Assembly (NCBI GenBank): GCA_039881145.1
Contig: JAYKKI010000013.1
Span: forward strand, 38,521,501 to 38,585,500
DNA from: Druceiella hillmani
Taxonomy: Eukaryota; Arthropoda; Insecta; Lepidoptera; Hepialidae
Direction of reading: 5' to 3'
DNA length: 64,000 nt
Below the pieces are notes generated by a model that did not search any database, had not been told where the DNA came from, and worked only from the letters and a program-made list of their open reading frames with translations. Of the stretch, positions 50,121-62,840 are shown piece by piece. Every line of letters starts with the position of its first letter. The first letter of the stretch is position 1. The position numbers and the translations under genes are program-made.

Positions 50121-51444
50121 TTATTGCGATTGTGTTATAAGTTAATTACCAGATAGCAATCGAAAATATGACCACGATTATTATTACTATTATAACTGTC
50201 TTCTGCATTTACTAGAGATTAATTAAATGTTTCTTATAAAGAATAGACTACATATTTACTTTTTGAAAGAGAAAAAATTAAATAACACAATGCATGCCTG
50301 GCCTCATGAGGCGTCAGAGTCAACTTTGGCACAAAGTTGTTATTTAATTATAAATAATAAAAGCTAAACTATGTGTAATAAAATAGTATCTAAATAACTG
50401 TACTGTTCTTCTAAATTAATCAGCTTCTCAAGTTTATTTCCCAGACGCATTATTAAGTTTTTCCCTTGGCGTTGGAGCCAGAGTAATGACTAAAGCGTTA
50501 GTTACGAAATTAAAAAATAGCTCTGTGAAGGTGTGTTCGTATAATTATAGCAGGTGTTAATAAACGAAAAATAGGTATACATGTGAAGTGTAAAACTTAT
50601 AGCATTTATATAATTTAGGTGATGTATATGATAGATATATTTGCTGCTCAGTTCGATAACGTGTACATAACGATTTAAAGTGAAGACTCGGCGATGGGAC
50701 TAAGTTGAATTGATCCATCTTTAATTTTATCAGAACGAATAGGATTTAGAAATGTTAACCAATGTTGTTGTAATATATGTCGTTTTTTTTATGAAAAGTG
50801 AGATAAAAAAATGTTGACATACTTTTATTATGACTGTTGCTATAGTAGCAATTAAACACTAGTTTAATGGCTCAAAATAACTTGAAAGAGGTTAGGCTTA
50901 TAATAAAAAGAAAGAAATTGATTTTCTAGTGCAGACTCTTTGTTTTCTATTATATAGATTACATACTCTTTGTTCTTTTCCTTCGAGAGACTCTAAAAAT
51001 CGATTCTTGTTTCGATTCGTGTTTATAAATTTTTTTTTAGAAGTTTTTTTCGTAGAGGGATGTTTTGGCAAATGTTTTATGATTTTAGAAATAAAGTTGT
51101 GAACCTGACAATATTTACGTATCTTTATGATTAAAGTAAAAGCAATAATGAAGCTCTAAAAATTAAACACGAATCCAGGTCTCTTATTCCACTACCTTGT
51201 CTCATCTTGCTACATGGGAATTCAGAGTAACTGAGTAGCATGACGAAGATCAGCGATGACTTGTATTTGTAAACACTAATTTAACAATTTAAACGAGATA
51301 AAATTCAAATATATTATGGTGATAACACCAGAACATGGTTACTTAGATATTATTATTGATATAAAAAATTTAAATTTAGTGTATTTTATGTCTATTATAA
51401 TGAATTAGGGGCCATACACGACATAAAACAATGACGTAGACACT

Positions 51445-51446
<2 letters not shown>
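50121..51446. other. AT-rich DNA, nothing recognised
   Basis: A short plus-strand open stretch near 50,430-50,530 (LGVGARVMTKALVTKLKNSS) was noted, but no family was recognised. Confidence 0.4.
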
Positions 51447-51505
<59 letters not shown>

Positions 51506-51507
51506 TA
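51447..51507. repeat. (TA)n microsatellite
   Basis: About 60 bp of alternating TA. Confidence 0.9.
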
Positions 51508-51732
51508 ATAAAAAATTTGAGCAAAACAATATGCTATATGATTGTTTAAATAGTGTAAATAAATCCAAAAAGATGTGACTTAGTCTTTTAACTGAATAAA
51601 GAAGTTCTATTTTGGTGAGATACTTAGAAAAAAAGATGAAACTATAGACTTACACTTGACTGTTTTTGCAGGCAATGTTAAATTTAAAGTGTTCAATTAG
51701 CGAACCGCTAGCAATTGCAATTGTTAACGAGC

Positions 51733-51760
51733 ATGAAAAGGAATGCTTATTCCTTTTCAT
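51733..51760. repeat. Perfect 12-bp inverted repeat
   Basis: ATGAAAAGGAAT, loop GCTT, ATTCCTTTTCAT. It lies in intergenic sequence about 100 bp from the LINE relic. Confidence 0.8.
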
Positions 51761-51864
51761 ACTAGTGCATGAGCCAGTGAAAGTATATGTCTTCTTCGTT
51801 GGGGTAGAGTCTTTAGTTAGTAAATAAAAGACAGTTTTAATTTAACATAAATTCTTGTTTTACC

Positions 51865-52148
51865 GTACTCTAATAACGATACAAAAAAATATTTTGATTC
51901 TTTCGATGCGGTCAGAGAAACCGATGCCTTCAGAGTATCTCGGTGAATTTCGGATTTTACACCGCACTCTCGTATTCAAACAGACTATGTTCATTGTACT
52001 TAGATAGCAAGATTTTTAATTTTTTGAAATCCTTGCTTGCTCTCAAAACAAAACCGTATTCAAATTGTAATTTATCTTCTACAATTATACCTAGGCCCTT
52101 AATTCTACCACATTGAATAACTTTTATATTACCAATGTTATTGATTAT
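51865..52148 (-). pseudogene. LINE (Jockey/I-like) reverse-transcriptase relic
   Basis: On the minus strand the frame reads KVIQCGRIKGLGIIVEDKLQ, then VLRASKDFKKLKILLSKYN, then SLFEYESAV, a stop, NPKFTEI, and after a frame change SDRIERIKIFFCIVI. The recalled C-terminal signature of Jockey/I-type enzymes runs in the same order: KDLGVIFD.KL.F..H, RASK.LGFI.R..KDF, LV.SILEYAS.VW.P, IERVQ..FL.Y. The order of four motifs makes chance unlikely. Only the part after the polymerase palm survives, with at least one stop and one frameshift. It belongs to a different LINE group from the relics at 20.8 and 34.6 kb. Confidence 0.75.
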
Positions 52149-52278
52149 TAAAAGTTTTGGTAGCGGCTAGAAAATCATTAGTTAGAATATGTATTGAGGT
52201 TTATGTATTACAATAAGCGATATGAATATTTTATATGCAAAGGTTTCAAAATACTTTTCACAAAATTTAATTAGTTTA

Positions 52279-52398
52279 AGATAATTAGTTTTATTAATAG
52301 ATATATAAAGGCGTAATTTTGATTACAGTATAGTTATATACTGTAAATGTGTTATATATTAGATAATTAGTTTTATTAATAGATATATAAAGGCGTAA
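52279..52398 (+). repeat. Direct duplication, 38 bp, period 82
   Basis: AGATAATTAGTTTTATTAAT with the following AGATATATAAAGGCGTAA occurs exactly twice, at 52,279-52,316 and 52,361-52,398. Confidence 0.9.
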
Positions 52399-54104
52399 AT
52401 TTGACAACACTAAGCGTAAAATATGAAAAGAAGAGATGAGAGTAGTGATCATATTACCTTCGCTAATATACATACAATATAACATTTCGACACCAACTCT
52501 GTACTAACTGTGCCATCGCTATAGATCTTATTTAATAAAGTTTATCTCATTAAGAACAGATGCCATTAATTCCCTACGTAACTTTTTTAGGTCAGACGTC
52601 GAATAGTTTGGAGTAGAATTAACACAAATTAAAGTTCTCTTTATCGTACATTTTTTATTTTAAGTGTCATTTATAAATTTTTCAATTTTCCAACTTGAAA
52701 ATCATATCGCTCTCTAAGGAATAAAAAAGATATAATCACTTTTTGCTGACTTATAATTTTTCTTTAAAGTTTTAAGAAAATTTAAATCTTGTAACATTCT
52801 CTACCAGAAATATTCTATATACATTTTTTGTCAAATTACTGTTTCTTTAAGAGTAGCCTTATAACATTTTGAAGAAATGCTCAACTTTGAATTTTATCTA
52901 ATATACTAAATTAAGTAAGCTTTATATCACAGTCATTTCCTATCAGATTTACAGATCACAATTCATACTTCTAGAGGATTTTCCCGATATTTTACAATTT
53001 TGTACTGAGGCATTTTCCCAAAAAATTGAAAAAAAAACAAGATATCATTTTTGAGACGGATTCTTCTTAAAGGGGAGGAATTTTTTTTCCACAATAGTAA
53101 TTTAGCGTTTTAAAAAAAAGTCTAATCTGCATTATTTTCAAATTTCGTCATAAATAATCATTTGATTCCAATCAACTTTGTATATCAGCCTAATAAGAAT
53201 ATTTACTTACGACTATGTTTCTTCTGTAGAAGAATGTAACACGTAAATTCTTACCAACTGGACTTTGACCCCACCTTATTCAAGAGTGAAAGCTTTTTTC
53301 CATAATTTGGACTATGCTTTTTACCTAATGACATATATGTTATTATTATATGATAATTAGTTTCCGTTACAAGGCACTCAAAATGAGATACATTTTCATG
53401 TAACCAGAATGGTAAAATATATTTCAAGAATTACTTTAATTTTCAAAAGTTTAAATCTTAATCTGGAATTCTAAAATCTTCCACCTCGATATTCTTCACC
53501 ATCATGATAAATGTATTTTTTTTAAGTAAGTCAAGTAAATGTATAAAGGGTCTTAGTTTAAAAATGTTGGCAAATTATTTTTTATTTCAAATGATTTTGT
53601 AAGTCCAAACTTTCATAAAATGGTACAGTATATTTTGTTTCCCATTAAATTAAAAAAATATCATGAATAAGTATTTTTTTTTCATTCGGAGCTAAATTTG
53701 ATTAGTAACTCATTACTGCAACCTTCTTTGGTTTCTGTACCATATTTATACCCAAAATAGTACTTTAAAAAATTTATTTACCTTCCGAAAATCGAATATG
53801 ATTTTTGGAATATTTTTGTTATTAAATATTTATATCCATTTTTCATTTCAAAATATCGCATATACTAAGCAATGTTTTCAATATTTTGAAACCAAAAAAG
53901 AAAATTAAAAAAGAAAGCTAAAAAGGTAAAATCGTAATCTACACTAATATTATAAAGAGGTAAAGTTTGGATGCAGGAAGCAATCTTTGAAACTACTATT
54001 TTATTTAAAAAAGTCTTTATTTAGAATTGACCTTAAATGTAGACATAGGTTATACATTATTGAAATTTTTTTATTCAGATTGTCTTTAGTTACTCGCTTT
54101 CAAA
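52399..54104. other. AT-rich DNA with a possible relic
   Basis: On the minus strand near 52,530-52,620 a short frame reads NSTPNYSTSDLKKLRRELMA, which may be more of the neighbouring LINE or another relic. It was not recognised firmly. The rest shows nothing. Confidence 0.35.
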
Positions 54105-56035
54105 ATCTTAGCAGTAACGGAATGTGATGAATGATCTCTTAATTTCATCGATCTTTATAATCGAAGATCAACTAAATCTGGAAGCATAAGATTTTGATAA
54201 AATTTCACTAACTGTGCCTCCATGTTATCTTTCCAGAATTCGTCATCCTTCGCAATAAATTCATATTTCAATTTATTAGTATCAGTCCAAACCATAAACA
54301 GGCAGACGTCGTGGCCGGAGGTGCGAAACTGACTTTGTATTTAATAAAACGATGGAAGCTTTTTACTGACGTTAATTTTACCACATTTGTATTTCCACAA
54401 CTCTTTCTTTTTGTGTCATTGCTTCATCTGGGTGCACATTGAGGCTATGTAGATAAAGGGCCCTAATATCTACAATACCCTCTGCGTAGTGACCGTGTCT
54501 GGTGTACAGACTAGAAAAGAAAATTCATTATCAATGAATAAACCGCACTACTCAATGTTGATATGCAAGGGTTGCCAATTCTCTGAGCACAGTGAATTCA
54601 TTGTTTTTTCCATGTTTTATTGATGGCACATAGCATCAAATCATTCCCGTATAAAATCTGTGTAAGTAATGAAAAGCAATTCGTATTTACACCTCTCTTG
54701 CACACTTTGGCCAACCAAAAAGCTGTTATTAACTTCCGCCTACGCTCTAATCAAAGTGGACTAACGTTTTATCAGATTATATTGGGTTCTAGATCATGTC
54801 GCTGTTCTAAGGTCAATATTTTTCTCTTTTTTTCTAATTTTAATATCTATTCTAATTTCTAATTCTACTATTCTTTCAGAATTGTTTTTTGCTTCTTAGT
54901 GTATCCCGTCAATCATGGCAGCTCTTACCATAGTAAAAGTCTTTCATGAGGGGTTAGTTTTGTTTCTCATTCCTTCAAAATGTTTAACATCGTTGAAACT
55001 TCTACGAAATGGTTCTAATTCTATTTCTCAAGAAGCGTCTGTTTCGAAAGTAAATTTATGTGCAACCGATTGCAAACATTATTTCTTAAAAGACACTACA
55101 ACAGTTGCAGATGATCCATTATAAGACCATCAGAGAGAAAAGGTGAATCTTTTTCCTGCTACATATTTGGAATTAAAACTTGCTATGAATTAAACTATAA
55201 GAATATACAGATAATCTTTGAGTGACATCAATTATTTTGTGGAAAACACTACAAATGTTTAATTCGGTAACTAAATTCTCGCGATTACGGATATTCATGG
55301 CAATAATAAAATAAAATGTACAATTATAATATATTATAAATATATTATAGGTCACATTATTAATATTTCTTCTTGTTTACATCAAGTTATTTAACCAACT
55401 GTGTATTTAGACTCTTCCAACGTTTCATGGACGAATCTACACGCTAGTTCAATCGGAAGTAATTATCCTTGAAAAGCTTCCGTGATTTCAATGAACTCGC
55501 TGTGTTTAATGCAATTGCCAACACGGACTTACAATCATTACGCAAGAGATGCTTTTTATATTTTATTTTACTTATCTACAGTTACATTTTCATAAGCTCG
55601 GAAGTTTCTCAAAGTGGAGAAGCTGCTCGAACCTCCATCGGCAATGAATTTTGAATAAATGAGACATACCACAAGCATAAGCTTGTGATTTTTCAAATAA
55701 ACTCGAAATAATGCTGCCTCCATTTTATTTGAGGGTCCGACATAATTTTTAAAACAATTAGGTAATGGAGGCTCAATGCTTTTTTTTGACGACCGAGGAT
55801 AATGAGACAGTACTTATTTTTTACTCCTAAATAAATAACTTTTTGCCTTTGGAGACCTATGATTGCTGCAGTATCCGTATTAGCATTATTTATAATTGGT
55901 GACATAATACCGTTCAGACCAACAACCTTCCGCTTATGCAGTGATCATTGGTATACCGTTTTAATCTGCACTGTTAATTGATTTTGCATATTCTGCTTCT
56001 TCTCTGCTGCCCCGAGCATGCAATGCTCTACTGCT
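54105..56035 (-). pseudogene. Decayed Mutator-like element: transposase plus YqaJ-like nuclease
   Basis: Pieces of one long protein can be read on the minus strand, in order, across several frames. (1) 55,905-56,030: AEYAKSINSAD, GIPMITA, a stop, AEGCWSERYYVTNY, matching the ADGGWSKRS-type start of the insect Mutator-like transposase domain. (2) 55,810-55,890: NANTDTAAIIGLQRQKVIYL, GVKNKYC. (3) 55,571-55,780: KKSIEPPLPNCFKNYVGPSN KMEA, then IADGGSSSFSTLRNFRAYEN VTVDK, aligning with KCFKNW.GSS..MEAD and IGDGDSSV...L....PY....VEK. (4) about 55,470-55,560: KHLLRNDCKSVLA. (5) 55,132-55,176: KYVAGKRFTFSL, like KYVGGKRINFSL. (6) 54,105-54,345: QSQFRTSGHDVCLFMVWTD, then FWKDNMEAQLVKFYQNLMLP, DLVDLRL, stop, RSMKLRD, like the YqaJ exonuclease-type end (YQIQGQL...FW...ME..L..FY....LPE). 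The DGDSS aspartate reads as DGGSS, so the catalytic site is damaged. Stops and frameshifts are many. The family assignment is from memory. Confidence 0.72.
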
Positions 56036-57408
56036 TGTTTCTACCATTTGGAAATGACATCATAACAAGAGTTATAGAATTTTAGAGACACCAATAAATG
56101 ATTTACCAGCAACAATTTCTTGGTTTATTTCCGTTTTCATCTAACATTTTCATATTACTTCGAAATCAAAATTTCCACCGGACGTGTCGCAAATAAGTAT
56201 CAAATTGAATATAAGCCTATTTCCTTTTCTATTGCAATAGTTATGCGAGATATACCTTAATCAAAAGAGAATTATGTCTAGTAATAATTAAAAACTGTTA
56301 TAATAAGTAAATAATTTCTATTGTCCTTTTACCTTTTAAATTGAATATTATTGCATTAGGTTATTCGTATATATTGAAAAAAACGACGTAAGAATATACG
56401 GCAATTTAAAAGGGAGTAAAAATTTAAAAGATCTAAAAAAGTGACCACTCTAACAATTTCTGTGGCTGCTGAGTCGCTTGTTTTCTCCATCCCTGGTCCT
56501 AGTACGTTTGCTTGGAAGTTAGGATATATTTAATGCTAATCATTTAGTTGGATACCAATAATAAATATAAAAATTAAGGTTTCAGTTATTCAGAAACCAG
56601 ATTATTGTAAACTAATATGGCTTAGGATGTGCAAACAAACAAAGTGGTTAATCATTTATTGCCTAGCAAAACAATTTCTTCTCCCAGAGAAAAACAGGAC
56701 TTCAAGAATGAGTGAAATAATAAATAATTGAAGAATTTATTTTACTTGCTAAAATAACCAATTGGAGCGAATAAGTGAAATGAAATCGAAACTAGTTATG
56801 ATAAAACTGAGAAATTATTATTTTAATATCAGTGTAACGCTAGAATGACTACGATAAATATACTTTAAAATTTTAACACTTAAAACGCGAGTAAAACTTA
56901 CACAACGAAGATTCTATACATAGAGATTCCGTACATAGGCAGTTACAATACTTCTTACGAGCACATAATATTTCTATTAAACTATTTACAAATATCTATT
57001 TCTAGTAACATAAATACATTGCCTAATTGCAAAAACATTGTATATATTTCAAAGGTATGAAATCTAGCAAAATAGATACAGTTTTCCTGTAATCTCCTAG
57101 TTAGATTATGCCGAGGCTGCTTTTTTCGTAATTTTTGGTTCCGTTCTCTTGGAATTAGAACAGGGGGAGGATACATTTCTTGCATGTAACCGAAGACATG
57201 ATATCTAAAATTATGAAAAAAAAACCCTATAACCAATCCTTGCAAAGGATATCTTACACAAAACATATAATTTTAAAAAAATTTCGAGAAAATTTACCTT
57301 CCTCGTGGAAATTTCCATATATACATTTTTTTTGTGTGTAAACGGAGGGACGGGTAGACGCGTGAATAATATTATAAGGATACTGTATATATATATATAT
57401 ATATATAT

Positions 57409-57492
<84 letters not shown>

Positions 57493-58799
57493 ATCGACCA
57501 CGAGGCCATCTCGACGCATTACGATTAGCCGTTGTGTTGTATCATGCTATTTAAATGGACGAGTGAAAACATATTTATTTGACTAAATATTTCTCTTTCC
57601 CTGTTTTACTATACCGTCAATTTAAATTGTTTTTTCAACAATGATAATTTCAAACAAGGAAATTAAAATTTTACTGCTATTTTGTGCTTAACTTACTACT
57701 TTTAGCTATTTTGGCAAGGAGTATGTTGGAAAAAGTCGATTTTCATGAATAGATGTATGAAACTAATAAACATTTTCCTATTAAATTATAGATGAAGGTT
57801 TTATGCAATGATAATAATCCAATTATAATATATAATACGGTTTAACTTGGCCAAAATGGAGGTTTTTCGTCAAAAATGAAAACACTCTCTTAAATATACC
57901 TGTAAACAAGTCCACGACGACCTGTATCTATATGTTAAGTTTAATTCACAAATTGATAAAATATAACTAAAAGATATATTTTCAAATATAGATTTTAATC
58001 TGTCGGGGGCAATTAAGGTGAATAAGATTAAATTCTTATGAAAATAAATTTACTTATCGTCAGGAAAATTTGATGTAGTTAAAAATTGCCTTCCACAACA
58101 TTGTTTAAACGAGTAGTTTAGATTTCACAATAATGTGTTTGAAAAAACAAAATAAAATCGTTTTAATTGCTTATTTGTCGTTTGAAATAATAAATATCTT
58201 TTGTTCCGCAGCATTATATTTTGTTCTCAGGAGAGCATCTAAAACGACTGGAACTAAATAGAAAATTCACTTTAACGTTAGACTTCATTTTTATGTATAT
58301 ATTTTTTAAAGTAATTAAAGTAATATTTTATAGTATTACAATTTTATTCTATTTGTCTTTGTTTCTTTAGTTTTTAAAATTTTGTGTTTATTTATTTTTT
58401 AAATCATTAGTTGAATTATATTTACAATAAAACTTAAATGTTTTAAAAATCAATGTCCAGTTGTTTTTATTTTAATTATTTGATTGTAATGAATTGTTAA
58501 ATTTACTAAAACGATCAAATAAACTTTAAATAATAAAGGAATTAAATTTATACGTAGGAAATTTATGGTAATTTATTAATTTTAAATGTTTCTTAAATGA
58601 TAAAGTAATAATTTATAATGCAAATAACTAAATACCGAATTGGAAACGGTCTGGCAGATAATTGGCTTACAATAGAAAGCCAGTAGAAAAAAATATTTTT
58701 GTATGATTATGCTTATACTAGAGCAAAAGCGTCGTTTTATACTGTAGCAAAAGTAGTATTCGAAATCTTGCCTTTTTTTTGTTAGTTCTCATTCGGCAA
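56036..58799. other. AT-rich DNA with a (TA)n tract
   Basis: No gene recognised. A (TA)n tract of about 100 bp lies at 57,386-57,487, giving Tyr/Ile frames on both strands that were discarded. Confidence 0.5.
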
Positions 58800-61454
58800 A
58801 CGTATAACATGCAGTAAGGAATTTCATTCCAATAACAACCAAAAAGAAAATGCCGAAAAAAAAATCACAGCTATTATGGCAAACATCTCACAGAATAGCA
58901 GCTAAAATACGCCGAGCGAAAGAGTCCTTCACTAGAACTACGCAGCGTAGCGCGAGTCATACAGAGTATCGTTGTAATACTCTGTATGACTCACAAGCGA
59001 CTACTTGTGAAATCACAAGCGCGTGCCAGGGAATCCAATACTGAATGCTCGCAGTGGCTCGCTAACCAAAATATAACAACATTGCAGGCCCGTGCTAGGA
59101 AATCGAGCTGTGAACACTCCTAGCGGCTTTTTAATCTTAGACAATATATGTGTACATAAATGCATCAGAAACTGTCTTTAAGCTTTTTTAACCACACTTT
59201 AAGCTTTTTTCGAGCTCTGCAACAGATGAATTTGGAAAAACTCTGTAGTACCACAAAGCACTACACTAAAATACGTTGGCTAATAACAAATTTTCAAGAA
59301 AAAGGCGCGGTCAAAACGTAGATGGGCATCCAGGCGTAAAGAAAGACGCCGCTTTGGAATAATATATGGAGCGCATCCTTCTAAATCTGAGTGTTTTCAA
59401 CTCAGAATGTTACTGTATCACTTGCGCAGTCAACCTCATTAGGGGACTTAAAAATTCTAAGTGAAGTTGGCAAAGAAATGAAACTGACGATCATTAGGAA
59501 TATATTTCAAAAGAAGCTTAAATTTCACATTACCCATTAAATCTGAGAGGGTTGTATGTAGTTATTCTCCTATTTTCCCATCCATCTGAACCATTCAAAT
59601 TATGGGACAACTTAAAAAAAGATTTTTGTGGAGACATCTGACACAGAATTCGACAAAAATATCAGAATTTTACTATGCCTTTCAATGTTGATATATACGA
59701 CAAAAGTTTGATACATATAGAAAATAAGTTATTAGAATTTAATGACAAAATTTTAAATGATTTCGAATCACCCTCTCCTATTCGTTTACGAAATTATGCG
59801 ATGGGTATAATGCTGGCATGTCAGTACAATGTCAGTGAGTTGAAGTTTTTCAATAGAAATTTGCCAACATTAGTCACAGATCAAAACATACAGATAAAGG
59901 CCTTTGATAATTGACAGAGTAATAATAAAAAGGTAAAGTAGTTTTTTGGATGCCTCACGAGGCGCTTAAAAGACATTATTCATCAATATATTACTAGCAT
60001 ACGTAAGGCAATCTGGAAATATAGTCCTGGAAGTAGCTTCTTCAGAGATATCTGCTGCTGTATTGAGAGACGGTAAAATTACACACTCCACATTCCAACT
60101 CCCATTATCGGTATCTCTGGAGCAACTACCCGCATGTTTTATACGCAAAAACAGGCCTCTTTGAAAATTTACAGGCTGCGTCACTTATAATGTGGGATGA
60201 ATATATTATGAGTCGCAGAGAATATGTTGAAGCTGTAGACCGAATATTAAAGGACCTTAGAAACTCGAGTGCCATTATGGAGCTACATTAGTGTTTGTCG
60301 GTAATTTTTGACAGAAACTCTGTGCAGCTACAAAAGGGAGGCATGCAAATATCGTCAAAGCATACCTTAAATCATCCTCCTTTTTGAGTTCCATTGAAAT
60401 TCTAAACTTGTGAACTAACGAGATAGCTTATCTAACTGAAGACACTCATGACGACTTTTTATTCCTACAAATTTGAGCAGTAACTATTCTGAAATTGTTC
60501 TGAAATTGTTCTAAATAATCAAGCGCAATAGTATTGCTTAGGAACGACTCTGTCGATGAAATAAACAATCTGTTCATAAAAAAATTCCCCAGGCAAATCA
60601 GAAGCTGTGAGTCAATTAACATATTCATCACTATCGAGGAAACAGTCCTTTATCCAATAGAATTTTTAAATTCGCTTAATCCCTCTAACTTGCCAGCTCA
60701 TAAACTACCATTAAAAGTCGGCAAGCCAGTCATGCTTTTAAGAAATTTAAGCCCTCTTAATATCTGCAATTACACAATGCTACAAATTAATGACTTCAAA
60801 TACAACTTAATTGCGACTGTTCTCACTGGCCCCGCAGCCGGCCAGCTGGCAAATATCTCGAGAATTCCAATGATTCCTACGGACTTACGGATAACTTTCA
60901 AATGGCTGCGATTTCCCGTGAAAAGATCGTTAGCTATGATTATTGATAAGTCCCAAGGATGAATTTTCTCTTTACATGGAATCGACCTACGCGAAGATTG
61001 TTTTTCCCATGGCCAACAACACGTTGTTTTATCACGAGTTCGAGCTCCACAGAACTAGTTCATTTTGCTACCAAAAAAATAACACGACGTCAAACATTGT
61101 ATGCACAAAAACTCCAAGCCACAAATAAGTTTAAATATTTTACCTACAAATAACAAAAATTGCAAAATACAAAAATAGAAAAGCAAAAAACATTATTAAA
61201 AAAACGTCTAATTAAATATAAAATAATTTTAAAAAATTATACAAAAAATAGAAAAATACAAAAAAAATTAAAATATGTGCAAAAAATAAAAACTACAAAA
61301 AACCCTAAAAATCCCCGCGACTTTTAAACACATGTTAAAAAATATACAATTTTTTTTAGTTTAGGAAAGTGATAAAATTTGTAAATTGGTTTTTTAATTA
61401 TACTCTTATAGTTAGAACAAAAATCCACGCAGGGGAAATCGCGGGCACAACTAG
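58800..61454 (+). mobile_element. Decayed autonomous Helitron, 3' terminus visible
   Basis: A rolling-circle (Helitron) transposon carrying the Rep-helicase pseudogene described separately. The 3' end reads AATCCACGCAGGGGAAATCG, CGGGCACAACTAG, followed by T. This fits the known Helitron rule of a terminal CTRR (here CTAG) preceded by a GC-rich near-palindrome and inserted before T. A sequence related to the complement of this end, CCCCGCGACTTTTAAA, lies upstream at 61,312. The 5' TC terminus was not located, so the left boundary is set just upstream of the first recognisable coding remnant. The start-proximal leader is degraded. Confidence 0.8.
58850..61045 (+). pseudogene. Helitron Rep/Pif1-like helicase, broken
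   Basis: Remnants follow the usual domain order. An N-terminal repeat zone (58,850-59,105) has KSQARARES and NQNITTLQARARKS. Then come IIYGAHPSKSECFQLRMLLY HLRSQP (59,360-59,440) and HPSEPFKLWDNLKKDFCGDI, stop, HRIRQ (59,575-59,660). The frame 59,675-59,911 is open (ESPSPIRLRNYAMG, NLPTLVTDQ). The Walker A remnant at 59,943-59,975 is FLDASRGA, stop, KT, replacing the usual DAPGGTGKT. Walker B at 60,187-60,264 is IMWDEYIMSRREYVEAVDRI LKDLRN. The C-terminal helicase part (60,534-60,959) has LKVGKPVMLLRNLSP and ends IDKSQG. A frameshift follows, and then SLHGIDLREDCFSHGQQHVV LSRVRAP. Stops and frameshifts rule out activity. The family assignment from several ordered helicase motifs is strong. 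Confidence 0.9.
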
Positions 61455-61514
61455 TCATTTAATACTTTTTAAATATTTCACAGAATCTTTTAAAATGTCA
61501 TAAATTTATATTAT

Positions 61515-61560
61515 TTCTTCAACTAGCGTGACCCGTGCGAAGTCTTCGCATTATATCAAT
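61515..61560 (+). repeat. Possible Helitron 5' terminus
   Basis: TTATTTCTTCAACTAGCGTG, ACCCGTGCGAAGTCTTCGCA resembles the recalled 5' ends of insect Helitrons (TC..ACTAG(C)..GACCCG..CGAA). It holds the small palindrome TGCGAAGTCTTCGCA. It may start a second, non-autonomous element lying to the right. No matching 3' end was found with confidence; one weak candidate is ACAAAACTAG|T at about 63,552. Confidence 0.45.
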
Positions 61561-62087
61561 TTGCGTGGTAGATTATAAATATTTACACATGAGAAAATGA
61601 ACTCACAGCTGTCATATTAGTTATAACAGAGTGTTTAGAGTCAATTTAATAAATAAAAATTGATTGCAGGTATTCAATTCATTTCTAATTTTGTACACTG
61701 CTTATTACGTTTTTATTCCATTATGAAGCTCAGATGACAGATCAAACAAATATTTTACTAAAATTGACATATAGAGGCGCAAGTATCAAAAGCATTGAGC
61801 TAAAGCGCCACTTTATTTATACGTGAGTGGATTTGAAATTAAACAAAAATTTTACCGACCGTCAATCATATTGACGTTGAGCCGTTAGATGGCAGCATTG
61901 CTGTTTTGTGTATATAATTTTAATAATTAATTAATTTGCAAAAACAATAGCAATAATAATTTTTTTAGTTGTGGATGCCGGTAGAGCAAGCAATTATCTA
62001 TAAAATGATATATAATTTATGTGGATTAGTTATGAGGTTTTTTATAAAAAGGGAGAGTAACATCTTAACCTTAGCGTATTAATATAT

Positions 62088-62127
62088 ATGATGATGATGA
62101 TGATGATGATGATATGATGATGATGAT
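62088..62127 (+). repeat. (ATG)n microsatellite
   Basis: About thirteen ATG/TGA triplets with one interruption (GATATGATG). Confidence 0.95.
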
Positions 62128-62766
62128 TTGAGGAAAATATCTGTGCATGTTTTACATATGAATACAAAAAAGTATATAAAAGACACGTGAGCTTCTATTA
62201 ATATATAACAATTTTCTCAAAGTTATGTTAAATATTTTTTAATAATATATGATGAATTTTGGATTGAACTAGATTCTAATATCGGGAAATCAACTTATAT
62301 AAATACAAAGTATTTTCCGAAAAGGTTCTTCCGATCCTAACCTTTAATTACAACCGCTTCGTAATTTCAAACCACCATATTTTTCTGACACTTCTTAATT
62401 ACAACCTTTGGCAAACTCTGACTTTTTTTAAATTTAAGAGCATTTTATCATGTTGACTACTTTTCTTTTTAAAGTTTTCTTCCGTCTAAATTTCCGTCTA
62501 TTGCTGAACGTTCAGTAATCTTGTATTACTTCGTGCATCATCTTAACGGTCCCATTCTTGTTCAGTTTTATCAATAGTTTGTATCCTAACCACCATAACT
62601 TTTCCTGCTCATTCTAACATTAATTTCCATTTTTTTATAGCATGTTTTAGATGACTTGAAGGATAATACCTTTAACTTATTTTTTGTATATTTCCTTTAT
62701 CGGTGGTAACTATTCTTCCATTTGATGATAGTTTGTCGAATTTCACTAAAACTACACCTTGACGAA

Positions 62767-62789
62767 AGATGTATATGTATGTATATATA

Positions 62790-62837
<48 letters not shown>

Positions 62838-62840
62838 TAT
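62767..62840. repeat. (TA)n microsatellite
   Basis: Alternating TA with GTATG and TTTA interruptions at the left end. Confidence 0.9.
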
